A stretch of DNA of 64,000 nt from contig OX359247.1 in NCBI GenBank assembly GCA_947179485.1, positions 62,655,131-62,719,130 of the forward strand, written 5' to 3'. A program made the translations under genes and the position numbers. The notes below the pieces were generated by a model that saw nothing but the letters and a program-made list of their open reading frames with translations, did not search any database and had not been told where the DNA came from. The first letter of the stretch is position 1; each line of letters starts with the position of its first letter. Shown here one piece after another: positions 38,901 through 45,420 of this stretch. This DNA comes from Allacma fusca (Eukaryota > Arthropoda > Collembola > Symphypleona > Sminthuridae).

Positions 38901-41900
38901 TGTACATTTGTATGAACAATTTCATTTATGAAACCTCTCCCCTCCTCGACACTTTACCAGTCATTGCTTAGCCCCTGCTGGGATTTGAATCTCATGATTA
39001 TCTACTGAAGTATGAGAGCAAAATAGTTGTTTTGTGATCTCAGCAATATCACGGGAATGTTTTGTTTTCACATAAAGACAAAAAATGATACACATTGATC
39101 ATAATTAACAAGTGGGATGCAATACAGGAATTTTAAGGTTTCTTTTGAAAGTCTTAAGGTTAACTTATTTTCGATACAGATATTTGAAGCAAAGTTGAGC
39201 ATATAAATAAAAACTATGAATTTGATGTCTTGGAGAAAGTAATTTGGAAAAGTATTTGACTCAAGTATCAGTGGCGGTTTGTGCGGCTTCATTTCATTAG
39301 AGAATATTTTTTCTATAGAAAACTCCCCAGCAACTGGGAGAAATGAAACGGGCTACTCCACAACAGAAGAGGTCTGCCCTGAAGAAGACTTCCCGTGCAT
39401 GAAACGTGAAAGCGAAACCCCTGGCTCCCCCGACCTATCAGAGAACTGCCGTCCAATCAGTGAAAAAGATGTTCTTTCTTACGCCCGTCAAATATCTCTT
39501 GGAATGGTAAGAACAGTCTTGTAACCCCAGTCATGTAACAATTGTTTGATTTTGTTCGTGCACTCTATACTGAGCACCGTATTTGGGGTAAATTTCCCAA
39601 TTTTTTGTTCTCTTTGAGTATCAAAGTCAGACTTCGCAGGGAGCGGTCCGAGTTCTCAAGTAAAACTCAGTCGACTGTAACAAGTTACAACAAAAGATCT
39701 GTTCAATAATGTGTATGCAGTCAATCTATTGATATATGTATGTTTGGTTGGGTTGACGTTGTATTTCTCGACCATATTCGATAGGCTCTAGACAAATGTA
39801 TGAAATGCACGTATTCTTTATAATTATGTCCGTCCTACCCCTTTTATCCCTATGTTACTCTGAATTGATTGCTTTAATATCCAGAGTAGAGATTTTTTCC
39901 AGTGAAGATCTTCATTGTCTCAGTCTTATTTGATTTTTATCTTCATTTATTTGCAGTAAAGTACTAATTAGGTGTAGAGAGTAATTTGATAGTTTTATTT
40001 TTGTCACGCAACTCCCAGGCCCAGATGCTTATTGAATAGAATAATAGAGTTTCATTTGTTATGGGAATGGTCTTGTACGCCATTTCCTTGGGTATTGCAG
40101 TAGCCCTTTATGACTTTATTGCAGATTACATTCGAAGCATGGAGGCTAAGACCATCCAGCGACAGTTATATTCATAGGTCTGTAAAGCTCAAAATTGTCA
40201 TGTGTAGACAATTTCCTCGGATCGAAGATGTAAGGAGTAAGAAATGTGAATGAGTGTGTGGCTGAGTAAATGTTCGGGGTACTGTGAGAAGAGTTTCAAT
40301 TACTAAGGCAATTAGTTAGGATTTATGTAGTTGGAAGTTTGGGGAGAAGTCTTTTAGGTTCGAGTCATATATAGAACTGAACTGGTCTCTTCCAAGAAAT
40401 GGAAAGCCTTTACTTGACCGAAGTAGAAAGGCTTAAACACTGGAAGTGAGTTGTGGATTAGAGGGCAATATCAGTAGACCATGAAATTGAGATAAAGTTC
40501 AAAGGAGGCGAGGAACCAAGGACAGAAAACGCCATTACAGTTACATGTACCTTCATTGTGACAAGAATGTTTCGTTTATTTCACATACAGAAATGTAGGC
40601 ATGGTGATGTAATTAGTCATGACATGCCGGAGTACCGTACAAAAGCACTCAAATAGCTTACAATTAGGGAAGAATTCACAAATTGGAAAACAATTTAAAT
40701 AAACGGATGGCCTGAACATGTGCCTTTCCAGTTCGAAGAAATCATGATGAAGCCGCACACTGCGGCTCTTATGAGTCTGCATCTGCTTTATAATTCTTAT
40801 TACTCAGCTGCCCATTATGTAATTAAAGTAATTATGATGTTGACATGAGCCAGACAAGGTATTCTGGCGACTTTTTTGGAGTATCTACATATTTCGGAGG
40901 TAGATCGTAAGAATAGTCAGTCGTTGTACCTTTTCAGGTGAGGTCATAGGATTTGCCTTGGTCACTGTAGCACGTTCTTTTTCGAGCCTGGCTATTTTAA
41001 TGCGCGTCCATCAGTTATTACACCCATCGCATGATTTTACGATTTAACCCCCAAAGGACACAACCATGGCTCTACATTTTCCAAGAGTTGATATGGCGTT
41101 GGGGGTTATCATGTGGCAGTGCTCAGATGCACACAGTAGGGATGAGCACGTGTAGAAATATTCTCGCGTATATGTAGATAAGCATCTGTAGAGTACGGTG
41201 TACATATATAAAATTTCAAAATAATTCTACAGAATCTTGTAGGCATACCGATGGGCTAAATATCCTTGAAAATTGATTAGAAATAGGTGTAGTATGTAGA
41301 TAATAACATTGTAGATTGAATTTGTCTCATCTATTTACATTTTTGGGATGATATCATCTTTTATTCAGAGCAGCTCATAACGTGGATTGAAAGGTTTTCA
41401 AGCAATTATGTACACGTATATATTCTGTAAGGACGAAATTGAGTGGATGATTATAAGTTGACGAAGTACACATGTCCTGTATCTGTATCTATACATACAC
41501 GTATGAACGTTGTTGTGTGTAAGTAACGGGTGTCTATAATTTGGAGCGTAGACCATAGTATACCAGATATTTGCACTACAGTAAAAACTTCAGAAATTTA
41601 TTCTCAACTCCAAGTACTTCCATGGAATAGTGTTCACCTATGATTTAACTATAAGTTATTCCTTGTGCTAAAACTACAATCAGGATGTTGAGGATGCTAT
41701 GTGCTTGAGAAGAGGTATCCCCAACTGTCTGTTGTTGACGCTAAGTACATATCTCAAGTGCATACAAGTCGCGTATCTACATACATGTAAGAGGATGATG
41801 TGAATTCAGTTTGGTTTGCTGGGATAATAATGCACTTAATGTTTTATGAAGGCTTACTTGGAGCGGAATCACGTTGTTCACCGGGACTTAGCTTGTAGGA

Positions 41901-44900
41901 ATGTACTCGTGATGGGAGACTACAAACAAGTGAAGATATCAGATTTTGGCCTAAGTCGGGATATTTATACGTGGAATGTTTATCATCAGAAGACTGATGG
42001 AAAATTGCCTGTCAAGTGGATGGCAATTGAGTCCATATTCACTCACATTTTTTCATCCAAGTCTGACGTGTAAGTTGTTTTATTAGATTTTGTTTGTAAT
42101 GACGGAGGGAAAATTCTTCATGAATTCATACATACAAAGAGTGCAGGAGCAAAATGGGGTTTTTACGAAATCCTTTTATTTCATAATAAAATACGGGTCA
42201 AATTTTCGAAAAAACATCCAACTACAATTAAAATCACGGCTCGAATCAGGTATTTCATGTTGACTACTTCTAGTGCTATGTACACCGGATTTTCCTTTTT
42301 TATCGAATTATACAGCAGAAGAGAAATCAAAACATTTGCTTGCCTGCGACATTGTGAGTTTATTCAACTTTTTAAACAAAACAAAGCTCATTTTCTACAA
42401 ACACACTAAAAGTGCATAGGTATAGATATTAGACCAAAAATTTTGCTCCATACCTTCTATACTAAACGTAGAAGACGTAATTACACTAAATATCTTAGTA
42501 TGCATCTAGCTTGTATTTCTCAGCTGTTTTGAATTGAGAAGTTCCGTTTCGCTTGTAAAATTTTACGAAAAGGACTTCTGTGGTTTTAGGTCTACACAAT
42601 ATATATGTATGTACATATGTATGCTGTACGTGTCTTCATAAATCAAGAAACAAATGGAGTAGCTATAGACCATTCGCATGTATGTACATGCAATTAGCCC
42701 ATCTTTTCCAAACAGCAGGGAACAATGCATTTGGTATTTATGAAGTCATGCATATTATATGAAGCTAAGTCCTTGGTCTGCCTGCTAATAACAAAATGAC
42801 TACTTTCAAACTTCATGCAACAACGCAAATAAAAATACTGTAATAGGTGATTAGTACTAAAGTGCAAAACCCCTAAGTCTTAAGTGATATATTCAAGTTT
42901 AATATGTAGGTTAGAGTAACTATTGGTAGAAACACGCTCGTGAATTTGTAATGAATATGAAAAAAAAAATATTAATGATAATTAAAAGGGTATTGTAATG
43001 ATAATTTAAATTCCGCTCGAATAATTTTTCCTAAATATTCCATGGAATTCTATTCAACGTTGTATTCTAGGATCCGAAGTGCGCCTAAAAAATTGGTGGT
43101 TATAGTTAATTATGCTACAAACATTGATTTTGCGAAAATAGGATGAAATTGTCACTGTCTCTGAAATGGACTTTGTCATCTGGTACTGTCTTAAGCAGGA
43201 GTACTGTTCTTAAGGCTGAGTTGCTTGTCAATTATTTTGCCGGAAAAAATGTATTTTCCATGTATATACAAGAACAGGGAACCGGGAACATACTCTTCCT
43301 AACGTATCGATTTGGCTGAGCGTTTTAGCAAGTAGGATTTTCTATTCCAATATCTCGGGGAAACGACCAAATCCACATTACATCTTGTAATCACTGTTCT
43401 GTTTATGATCTCCGTGTGTAGGTGGTCGTACGGAATCCTTCTTTGGGAATTAGTGACTCTGGGAGGAAACCCATACCCTGCTATTGGCAATAATGAGCTT
43501 TTTCATCTCCTCAAGACTGGCTACAGAATGGAGCGCCCTGAGAACTGCTCTGAGGAATTGTGAGTGCATTAGTAGTCACGCACTAGTTGATTATATTTTT
43601 TTATATATGCGTTTGTATCTGTATCCATATTTCCGGGCAGCGTGAGAGTATACTGATGTAATTAATTCTAAGCATGCAACACCTTTATAAGGAGTTATTT
43701 TATAGCAAGACTTTAGTGAATAACATAGCACGTTTGTTTATATTTTTGGATAGACCCTATAAGTACATTGTCACTGATAGTTACCCCAGGACCGTAAATT
43801 TAAACAAACTAGGAATTAATGGCTTACTTGTAGTACAGTAGTTCAGTTGCCTAGTACTACAATTGTATCCATATCTTCATTCATGTATTAGTATTTACCT
43901 GGGGTTTTGTTTCCATAAGGTATGCATTGATGAGGAAGTGCTGGAGAACAGCCCCAGCGGATAGACCAAACTTCACAGAGCTCCGCCGACATTTGGAGAC
44001 AATGATGGAAGCATCCGAACCAACTTTGTACCTCTCCCTTCAAGCGGACATTCCATCGGATTACTTTAACATTAATGCCAGGTAGCTCGTGTGTCCCAAG
44101 GTCGACACGGCTTTGGTTACTGTAGTAATTACATGATACTTTCACTTTCAAGCTTCCCTGTGCTCCACACCAATTATGTAATACATAGTGTATATACAGT
44201 ACCAAGTACGGTCATATGAAGAGCACACATAGTGACTATACAGAAACATATCCCAACGACCGAGCACACACAAATCCCAAATTGAGTTCGCACACACTTT
44301 GTCGTTCCCCTTCACGGACAGACTTGCACTATCAGGACAGACTGGGAGTATTCTGTGAGGAATAAATATGTGCAGTGATTGTGTGGAACACCTCTTGGAA
44401 TTACGCAACCAGCACTTTTCTCCCAATCCTCCTTCAAAGAGTGAAAATCTCTCCTCCTAATTCCTAGTGTAAATATAATGGAGTTACATTGGAATCAATT
44501 GGAAATAATTGTTTGAGCTCAGGTCCGATCTATCTGAGATCCCTCTTCAACCCGTCTCGCTCCACTACCCATCAATTTCATTAAATGAGTTTAAACCACG
44601 AAGTACAAAGCCAGCTGACAAATATGAAAATACTAAAGTTGATGAGAACATCTCCAGTCCGTCTCCTCTACCTCCTCCAGAGAGAACAGCAATGGGGGAT
44701 GAACAAATGGCTTCTCCAAAATTAGTTATTAGTAAAAATGATTACTACAACTTCCGGCATAGGAAACCCCTTGCCCTGGATTTGGATTTACGCTCCCGCA
44801 CACTTAGCGAACTCTCTTCAACAACTTGTGCCGAGACGGAAGTTACTGATCTAAGTAGCAACCCCGTCTCGCCTACTTCCAATACCCTCATAGATGATGA

Positions 44901-45420
44901 AGTATTTTCAGATGGGGCTGTCCCTGAACCAATTCCCAGTATTGGGGCTACAAATCTGACTCGTATATTTCGGCGACCCAAAACCACGGACCCCCCATTA
45001 AAATACACACCTAGTGCTAATAATGCTACCGGTCTTTTCGGGAGTGGTGTTCAAAATATTAAGGAGAGTATTGTACTTTCTTCGACGCGATTATTCTCCC
45101 GGCTTCATTTCCCCTCCTTATTCCGTATATCGCAAGCATGTACCGCCGAGTCCACGAAAACTGACGATGAGAAGCGAGTCCATGATTTTACTCAATCCAA
45201 ACCGCAGTGTACAGATAGTGGTCGGATGGGAACGGTTGAAAGGATCAGGTCAAGTAATTTAGAGTGTATGGAAGTTGATGGATGTGAGGATGAAGTATGT
45301 AATGCAAATTCTGATCATCTCAACCCAGTCGGCGCTATCGTTGAAGAACCGTCTTGCTGCACGGAACCTTTCCCTACCATGGCAATTAATAGAGCATATG
45401 ATTTTAACTTTCAGATTTAA
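11362..45420 (+). CDS. receptor tyrosine kinase with FN3 repeats and split kinase (torso/RET-like)
   Basis: A single-pass membrane receptor predicted to phosphorylate tyrosines after binding an extracellular ligand. Twenty exons join in phase to 4917 nt (1638 residues): 11362-11943, 13158-13256, 13468-13521, 14050-14682, 18403-18529, 18706-18807, 20228-20304, 24033-24207, 25838-26118, 26769-26889, 27083-27234, 27306-27726, 29217-29389, 34875-34979, 38070-38280, 39319-39506, 41852-42069, 43422-43559, 43920-44081, 44523-45420. Domains in order: hydrophobic signal segment about residues 31-46; Cys-rich region about 210-315; FN3-like modules about 425-750; transmembrane helix about 763-783; kinase from about 883 to 1330 with an insert of about 140 residues. 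Catalytic features are intact: GQGAFG 890-895, Lys938, alphaC Glu955, HRDLACRN from His1177, DFG from Asp1198. FN3 repeats plus a split kinase fit arthropod torso best; the C-lobe also reads like RET. The start is the first ATG after an in-frame TGA at 11323. The family assignment is an inference. Confidence 0.85.
13158..13256 (+). CDS. RTK exon 2
   Basis: Thirty-three codons in phase 0 between a TTTTAAACTAG acceptor and an AG|GTAAGA donor. It encodes an acidic, Ser-rich stretch with the first ectodomain cysteines (FSCPVG, SACEQ). Confidence 0.75.
13468..13521 (+). CDS. RTK exon 3 (54-nt exon)
   Basis: An 18-codon exon, phase 0 on both sides, with a TACTTCCAG acceptor and a TGT|GTAAGT donor. 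It carries three cysteines that continue the Cys-rich segment of exons 2-4. It could be skipped without shifting the frame. Confidence 0.75.
14050..14682 (+). CDS. RTK exon 4: Cys-rich region and start of FN3-1
   Basis: Encodes 211 residues between GCTCACAG and AAA|GTAAGT. The first part has clustered cysteines (SMWSCVDRC and later HCM, ECL). A Ser/Asn-rich acidic linker follows, then the beginning of an FN3-like fold with SQLSWTPW near the 3' end. Confidence 0.8.
15880..16314 (+). mobile_element. LTR-like fragment inside palindromic flanks
   Basis: A segment at 15936-16248 starts TGTTAGAGG and ends GTTACA, contains TTATATAAC (TATA-like) and CAATAAACTAG (poly(A)-like), and is followed by TTGGTGGAGGCGCCGGGT, which resembles a primer-binding site. 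The outer flanks are inverted copies: AAGCAATAGGTTAAGC at the left and the reverse of AAGCAATAGGTTCAGC at the right, and TTAGAGGTACTCGCGCC is mirrored by GGCGCCGGGTACCTCTAA. It could be a retrotransposon LTR remnant or an inverted-repeat DNA element; the data do not decide. Confidence 0.4.
16960..17400 (+). repeat. old dispersed repeat, copy 1
   Basis: Aligns by eye, in the same orientation, with about 36950-37400. Shared landmarks in the same order are CAACTTTTGAATTT, TTTTGTCAATT, CACAAAA-AACRGGGRCTTA and TTGAAAGAGA. Divergence is substantial, so the copies are ancient. Confidence 0.45.
18403..18529 (+). CDS. RTK exon 5: FN3-1 C-terminal half
   Basis: Enters in phase 0 after TTCTTTCAG and leaves in phase 1 at G|GTAATG. 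It encodes [13 protein letters not shown], the F-G strand pattern of FN3. The domain is about 20 residues shorter between its B and C' strands than usual, so a small exon may have been missed upstream. Confidence 0.75.
18706..18807 (+). CDS. RTK exon 6: FN3-2 start
   Basis: Phase 1 on both sides, with a GTGTTCCTAG acceptor and a GATG|GTACAA donor. It encodes PKRIYVIAT ... LIGWDPPD, the A-B strands and the Trp-Asp-Pro-Pro signature of an FN3 module. Confidence 0.8.
19261..19491. mobile_element. hAT MITE, 231 bp, perfect 8-bp target duplication
   Basis: Terminal inverted repeats CAGAGATGCGCA and CAGAGATGTGCA bound the element. It is flanked on both sides by ATGCAGCC (19253-19260 and 19492-19499), the 8-bp duplication expected of hAT transposition. 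The interior is built from AAGCCTTCCTT/AGCCTTCGAAGGC-type repeats in both orientations. It sits in RTK intron 6 and has no coding capacity. Confidence 0.9.
20228..20304 (+). CDS. RTK exon 7: FN3-2 middle
   Basis: Enters in phase 1 after TTTCCCCTGCAG and leaves in phase 0 at GAT|GTAAGT. It encodes [14 protein letters not shown], the C strand region with the conserved Tyr of FN3. Confidence 0.85.
21241..21657. mobile_element. hAT MITE, 417 bp, perfect 8-bp target duplication
   Basis: Ends TAGTGTTGTCCAGTCTTGAG and, reverse-complemented, TAGTGCTGTCCAGTCTTGAA. Both sides carry CTCTGTAG (21233-21240 and 21658-21665). The interior is full of GACTGAGACTGA-type subterminal repeats in both orientations and has no transposase frame. 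The terminal sequence and 8-bp duplication assign it to hAT. Confidence 0.92.
21770..23438. mobile_element. non-autonomous hAT element, 1669 bp
   Basis: Terminal repeats CAAGGCTATGCAGTCTTGG and CAAGGCTATGCAGTCTTTGG are inverted at the two ends. The flanks CTTATAAC (21762-21769) and CGTATAAC (23439-23446) match at seven of eight positions, consistent with an aged hAT target duplication. Both ends are rich in GACTGAGACTGA/GGACTGATA repeats shared with the neighbour at 21241-21657, so the two are related families. There is no transposase frame. A foldback palindrome at 22007-22296 lies inside. Confidence 0.85.
22007..22296. repeat. long near-perfect foldback palindrome
   Basis: The left arm, about 22007-22133, is the reverse complement of the right arm, about 22165-22296. 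Landmarks are ATTGGTGACAGCTTGTTAGT, CCACGGCTCCTCCCGTAAAA, CATCCATACGCGCG and ATCGCAATG, mirrored in the right arm. The inner 100 bp are nearly identical and the outer 25 bp are looser. The loop is about 30 bp with its own GATCGATA core. A transcript would form a hairpin of over 100 bp. It is probably a foldback element nested in the hAT copy. Confidence 0.9.
24033..24207 (+). CDS. RTK exon 8: FN3-2 C-terminal part
   Basis: Enters in phase 0 after TGTATGTACAG and leaves in phase 1 at GTGTG|GTGAGC. It encodes [20 protein letters not shown], matching the E-F-G strands of FN3, then a short Cys-containing linker. An earlier GTGCACC donor at CTACAG is possible but weaker and gives the wrong phase. 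Confidence 0.8.
25123..25622. mobile_element. hAT MITE, 500 bp, perfect 8-bp target duplication
   Basis: Terminal repeats TAGTGGTCGGACCAATTCAA and TAGTGGTCGGATCGATTCAA are inverted. TAAGGGAG flanks both sides (25115-25122 and 25623-25630). Both halves consist largely of tandem ATTCGATTCA units and their complement. It lies in RTK intron 8 and is non-coding. Confidence 0.92.
25838..26118 (+). CDS. RTK exon 9: FN3-3 first half
   Basis: Enters in phase 1 after GACGTCGCAG and leaves in phase 0 at GGA|GTAAGT. It encodes [20 protein letters not shown] and IIQNYIVEI, which is the A, B and C strand pattern of an FN3 domain with longer than usual loops. Confidence 0.85.
26769..26889 (+). CDS. RTK exon 10: FN3-3 second half
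   Basis: Enters in phase 0 after CTATTTTCTAG and leaves in phase 1 at CAGG|GTGAGT. It encodes [20 protein letters not shown], the textbook E-F-G strands and Tyr-x-Val-x-Val-x-Ala pattern of FN3. Confidence 0.9.
27083..27234 (+). CDS. RTK exon 11: transmembrane helix
   Basis: Enters in phase 1 after TTTCCCGCTACAG and leaves in phase 0 at AAG|GTAGGA. It encodes [20 protein letters not shown] (about residues 763-782) followed by a basic stop-transfer run, [11 protein letters not shown]. This fixes the topology as FN3 domains outside and kinase inside. Confidence 0.9.
27306..27726 (+). CDS. RTK exon 12: juxtamembrane and kinase glycine loop
   Basis: Encodes the basic juxtamembrane segment and the kinase N-lobe: [20 protein letters not shown] and TVAVKMLK. 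It ends in phase 1 at AAAG|GTATTT. The frame requires an acceptor in phase 0; CCAATTGTAAG before 27306 gives this with a 71-bp intron but a weak pyrimidine tract, so the 5' boundary is the least certain part. The region between the glycine loop and the VAVK lysine is about 30 residues longer than usual. Confidence 0.75.
28119..28146. repeat. CT microsatellite
   Basis: An interrupted (CT)n run in RTK intron 12. Confidence 0.9.
29217..29389 (+). CDS. RTK exon 13: kinase alphaC helix and hinge
   Basis: Enters in phase 1 after CTAATTTCCAG and leaves in phase 0 at AAG|GTAAGA. It encodes [20 protein letters not shown] with the alphaC glutamate, then SLLGAC and the hinge [17 protein letters not shown]. 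Sequence conservation with class III-V and RET-type RTKs is strong. Confidence 0.92.
29390..34874 (+). other. RTK intron 13
   Basis: The longest intron, about 5485 bp. It contains a short foldback at 33326-33432 and a MITE-like fragment at about 34320-34370. Otherwise it is AT-rich with no recognisable feature. Confidence 0.6.
33326..33432. repeat. foldback element with 39-bp arms
   Basis: The left arm 33326-33364 and right arm 33394-33432 are reverse complements with a single mismatch (ATATCGTTGGCTAAATTC against ATATCGTCGGCTAAATTC). The loop is about 29 bp. It is a small palindromic MITE or hairpin-forming unit. Confidence 0.9.
34875..34979 (+). CDS. RTK exon 14: kinase insert, part 1
   Basis: Encodes about 35 residues rich in Phe, Asp and Glu ([19 protein letters not shown]) and ends at AAG|GTAAAT in phase 0. 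The acceptor used here, GGAGCCAG before 34875, keeps phase 0 but is pyrimidine-poor. AATACAG before 34852 looks better yet would need an extra upstream exon to supply the phase. The 5' edge is therefore uncertain. Confidence 0.6.
36255..36530 (+). repeat. dispersed repeat, plus-strand copy
   Basis: Matches the reverse complement of about 42345-42570. Shared blocks in order are GAACTGAGAAACTTCTCAGT, CAAAACAGCTGAGAA, CAAGCTAGAT, CTACGTTTAGTA, TAGAAGGTAT, GAGCAAAATTTT, GTCTAAT, TATACCTA and AGCTTTGTTTTG. It is a mobile repeat of unknown type in RTK intron 14. Confidence 0.75.
36950..37400 (+). repeat. old dispersed repeat, copy 2
   Basis: Collinear with about 16960-17400 (see that entry). Its identity as a transposon is unproven; no termini were recognised. 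Confidence 0.45.
38070..38280 (+). CDS. RTK exon 15: kinase insert, part 2
   Basis: Enters in phase 0 after CTGTTTTCTAG and leaves in phase 1 at GCGG|GTGTGT. It encodes a Ser/Thr-rich insert. [10 protein letters not shown] near its start contains a YxxM motif (Tyr about 1039), the type that binds PI3-kinase p85 SH2 domains in other split-kinase receptors. SYADI and many serines follow. Confidence 0.8.
39319..39506 (+). CDS. RTK exon 16: end of insert and alphaE helix
   Basis: Enters in phase 1 after TTTTTTCTATAG and leaves in phase 0 at ATG|GTAAGA. The first two thirds finish the acidic, Pro/Ser-rich insert. [17 protein letters not shown] then restores the kinase fold at the alphaE helix. 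Confidence 0.9.
41852..42069 (+). CDS. RTK exon 17: catalytic and activation loops
   Basis: Enters in phase 0 after TTTTATGAAG and leaves in phase 2 at GT|GTAAGT. It encodes [13 protein letters not shown] (catalytic loop), [12 protein letters not shown] (Mg-binding DFG) and [10 protein letters not shown] (P+1 loop). HRDLACRN departs from the usual HRDLAARN by one Ala to Cys. Two activation-loop tyrosines, RDIYTWNVY, are present. Confidence 0.95.
42345..42570 (-). repeat. dispersed repeat, minus-strand copy
   Basis: Inverted copy of 36255-36530, about 6 kb away in RTK intron 17. Conserved blocks read in reverse complement. The two copies could pair in the primary transcript. Confidence 0.75.
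43422..43559 (+). CDS. RTK exon 18: kinase C-lobe
   Basis: Phase 2 on both sides, with a CTCCGTGTGTAG acceptor and a GAATT|GTGAGT donor. It encodes [20 protein letters not shown] and [18 protein letters not shown], very close to the RET-type C-lobe pattern. Confidence 0.95.
43920..44081 (+). CDS. RTK exon 19: end of kinase domain
   Basis: Enters in phase 2 after TTCCATAAG and ends in phase 2 at GCCAG|GTAGCT. It encodes [20 protein letters not shown], the C-terminal CW...RP motif of tyrosine kinases, then a short linker containing SDYFNINA. If the following intron is kept, TAG follows at once. Confidence 0.9.
44082..44522 (+). promoter_or_regulatory. optional last intron creating an alternative stop
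   Basis: The donor GTAGCT overlaps a TAG stop in the reading frame. Splicing adds the 298-residue tail; retention ends the protein one residue after SDYFNINA. The donor is non-consensus at +4 to +6, so retention is plausible. This is inference. Confidence 0.45.
44523..45420 (+). CDS. RTK exon 20: long cytoplasmic tail
   Basis: The frame is open from upstream, and an acceptor at GAGCTCAG before 44523 joins exon 19 in the correct phase (AG|G). It encodes 298 residues to a TAA. The tail is Ser/Pro-rich with DKYENT and NDYYNF, two YxN motifs of the kind bound by Grb2/Drk SH2 domains, and SPLPPPER, a possible SH3 ligand. No folded domain is visible. The open frame of about 900 bp with coding-like composition supports it strongly. 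Confidence 0.85.

Noticed and set aside
43888..44426. Minus-strand open frames opposite exon 19 and the last intron
   Set aside because: Antisense shadows of conserved kinase codons; no independent gene evidence.
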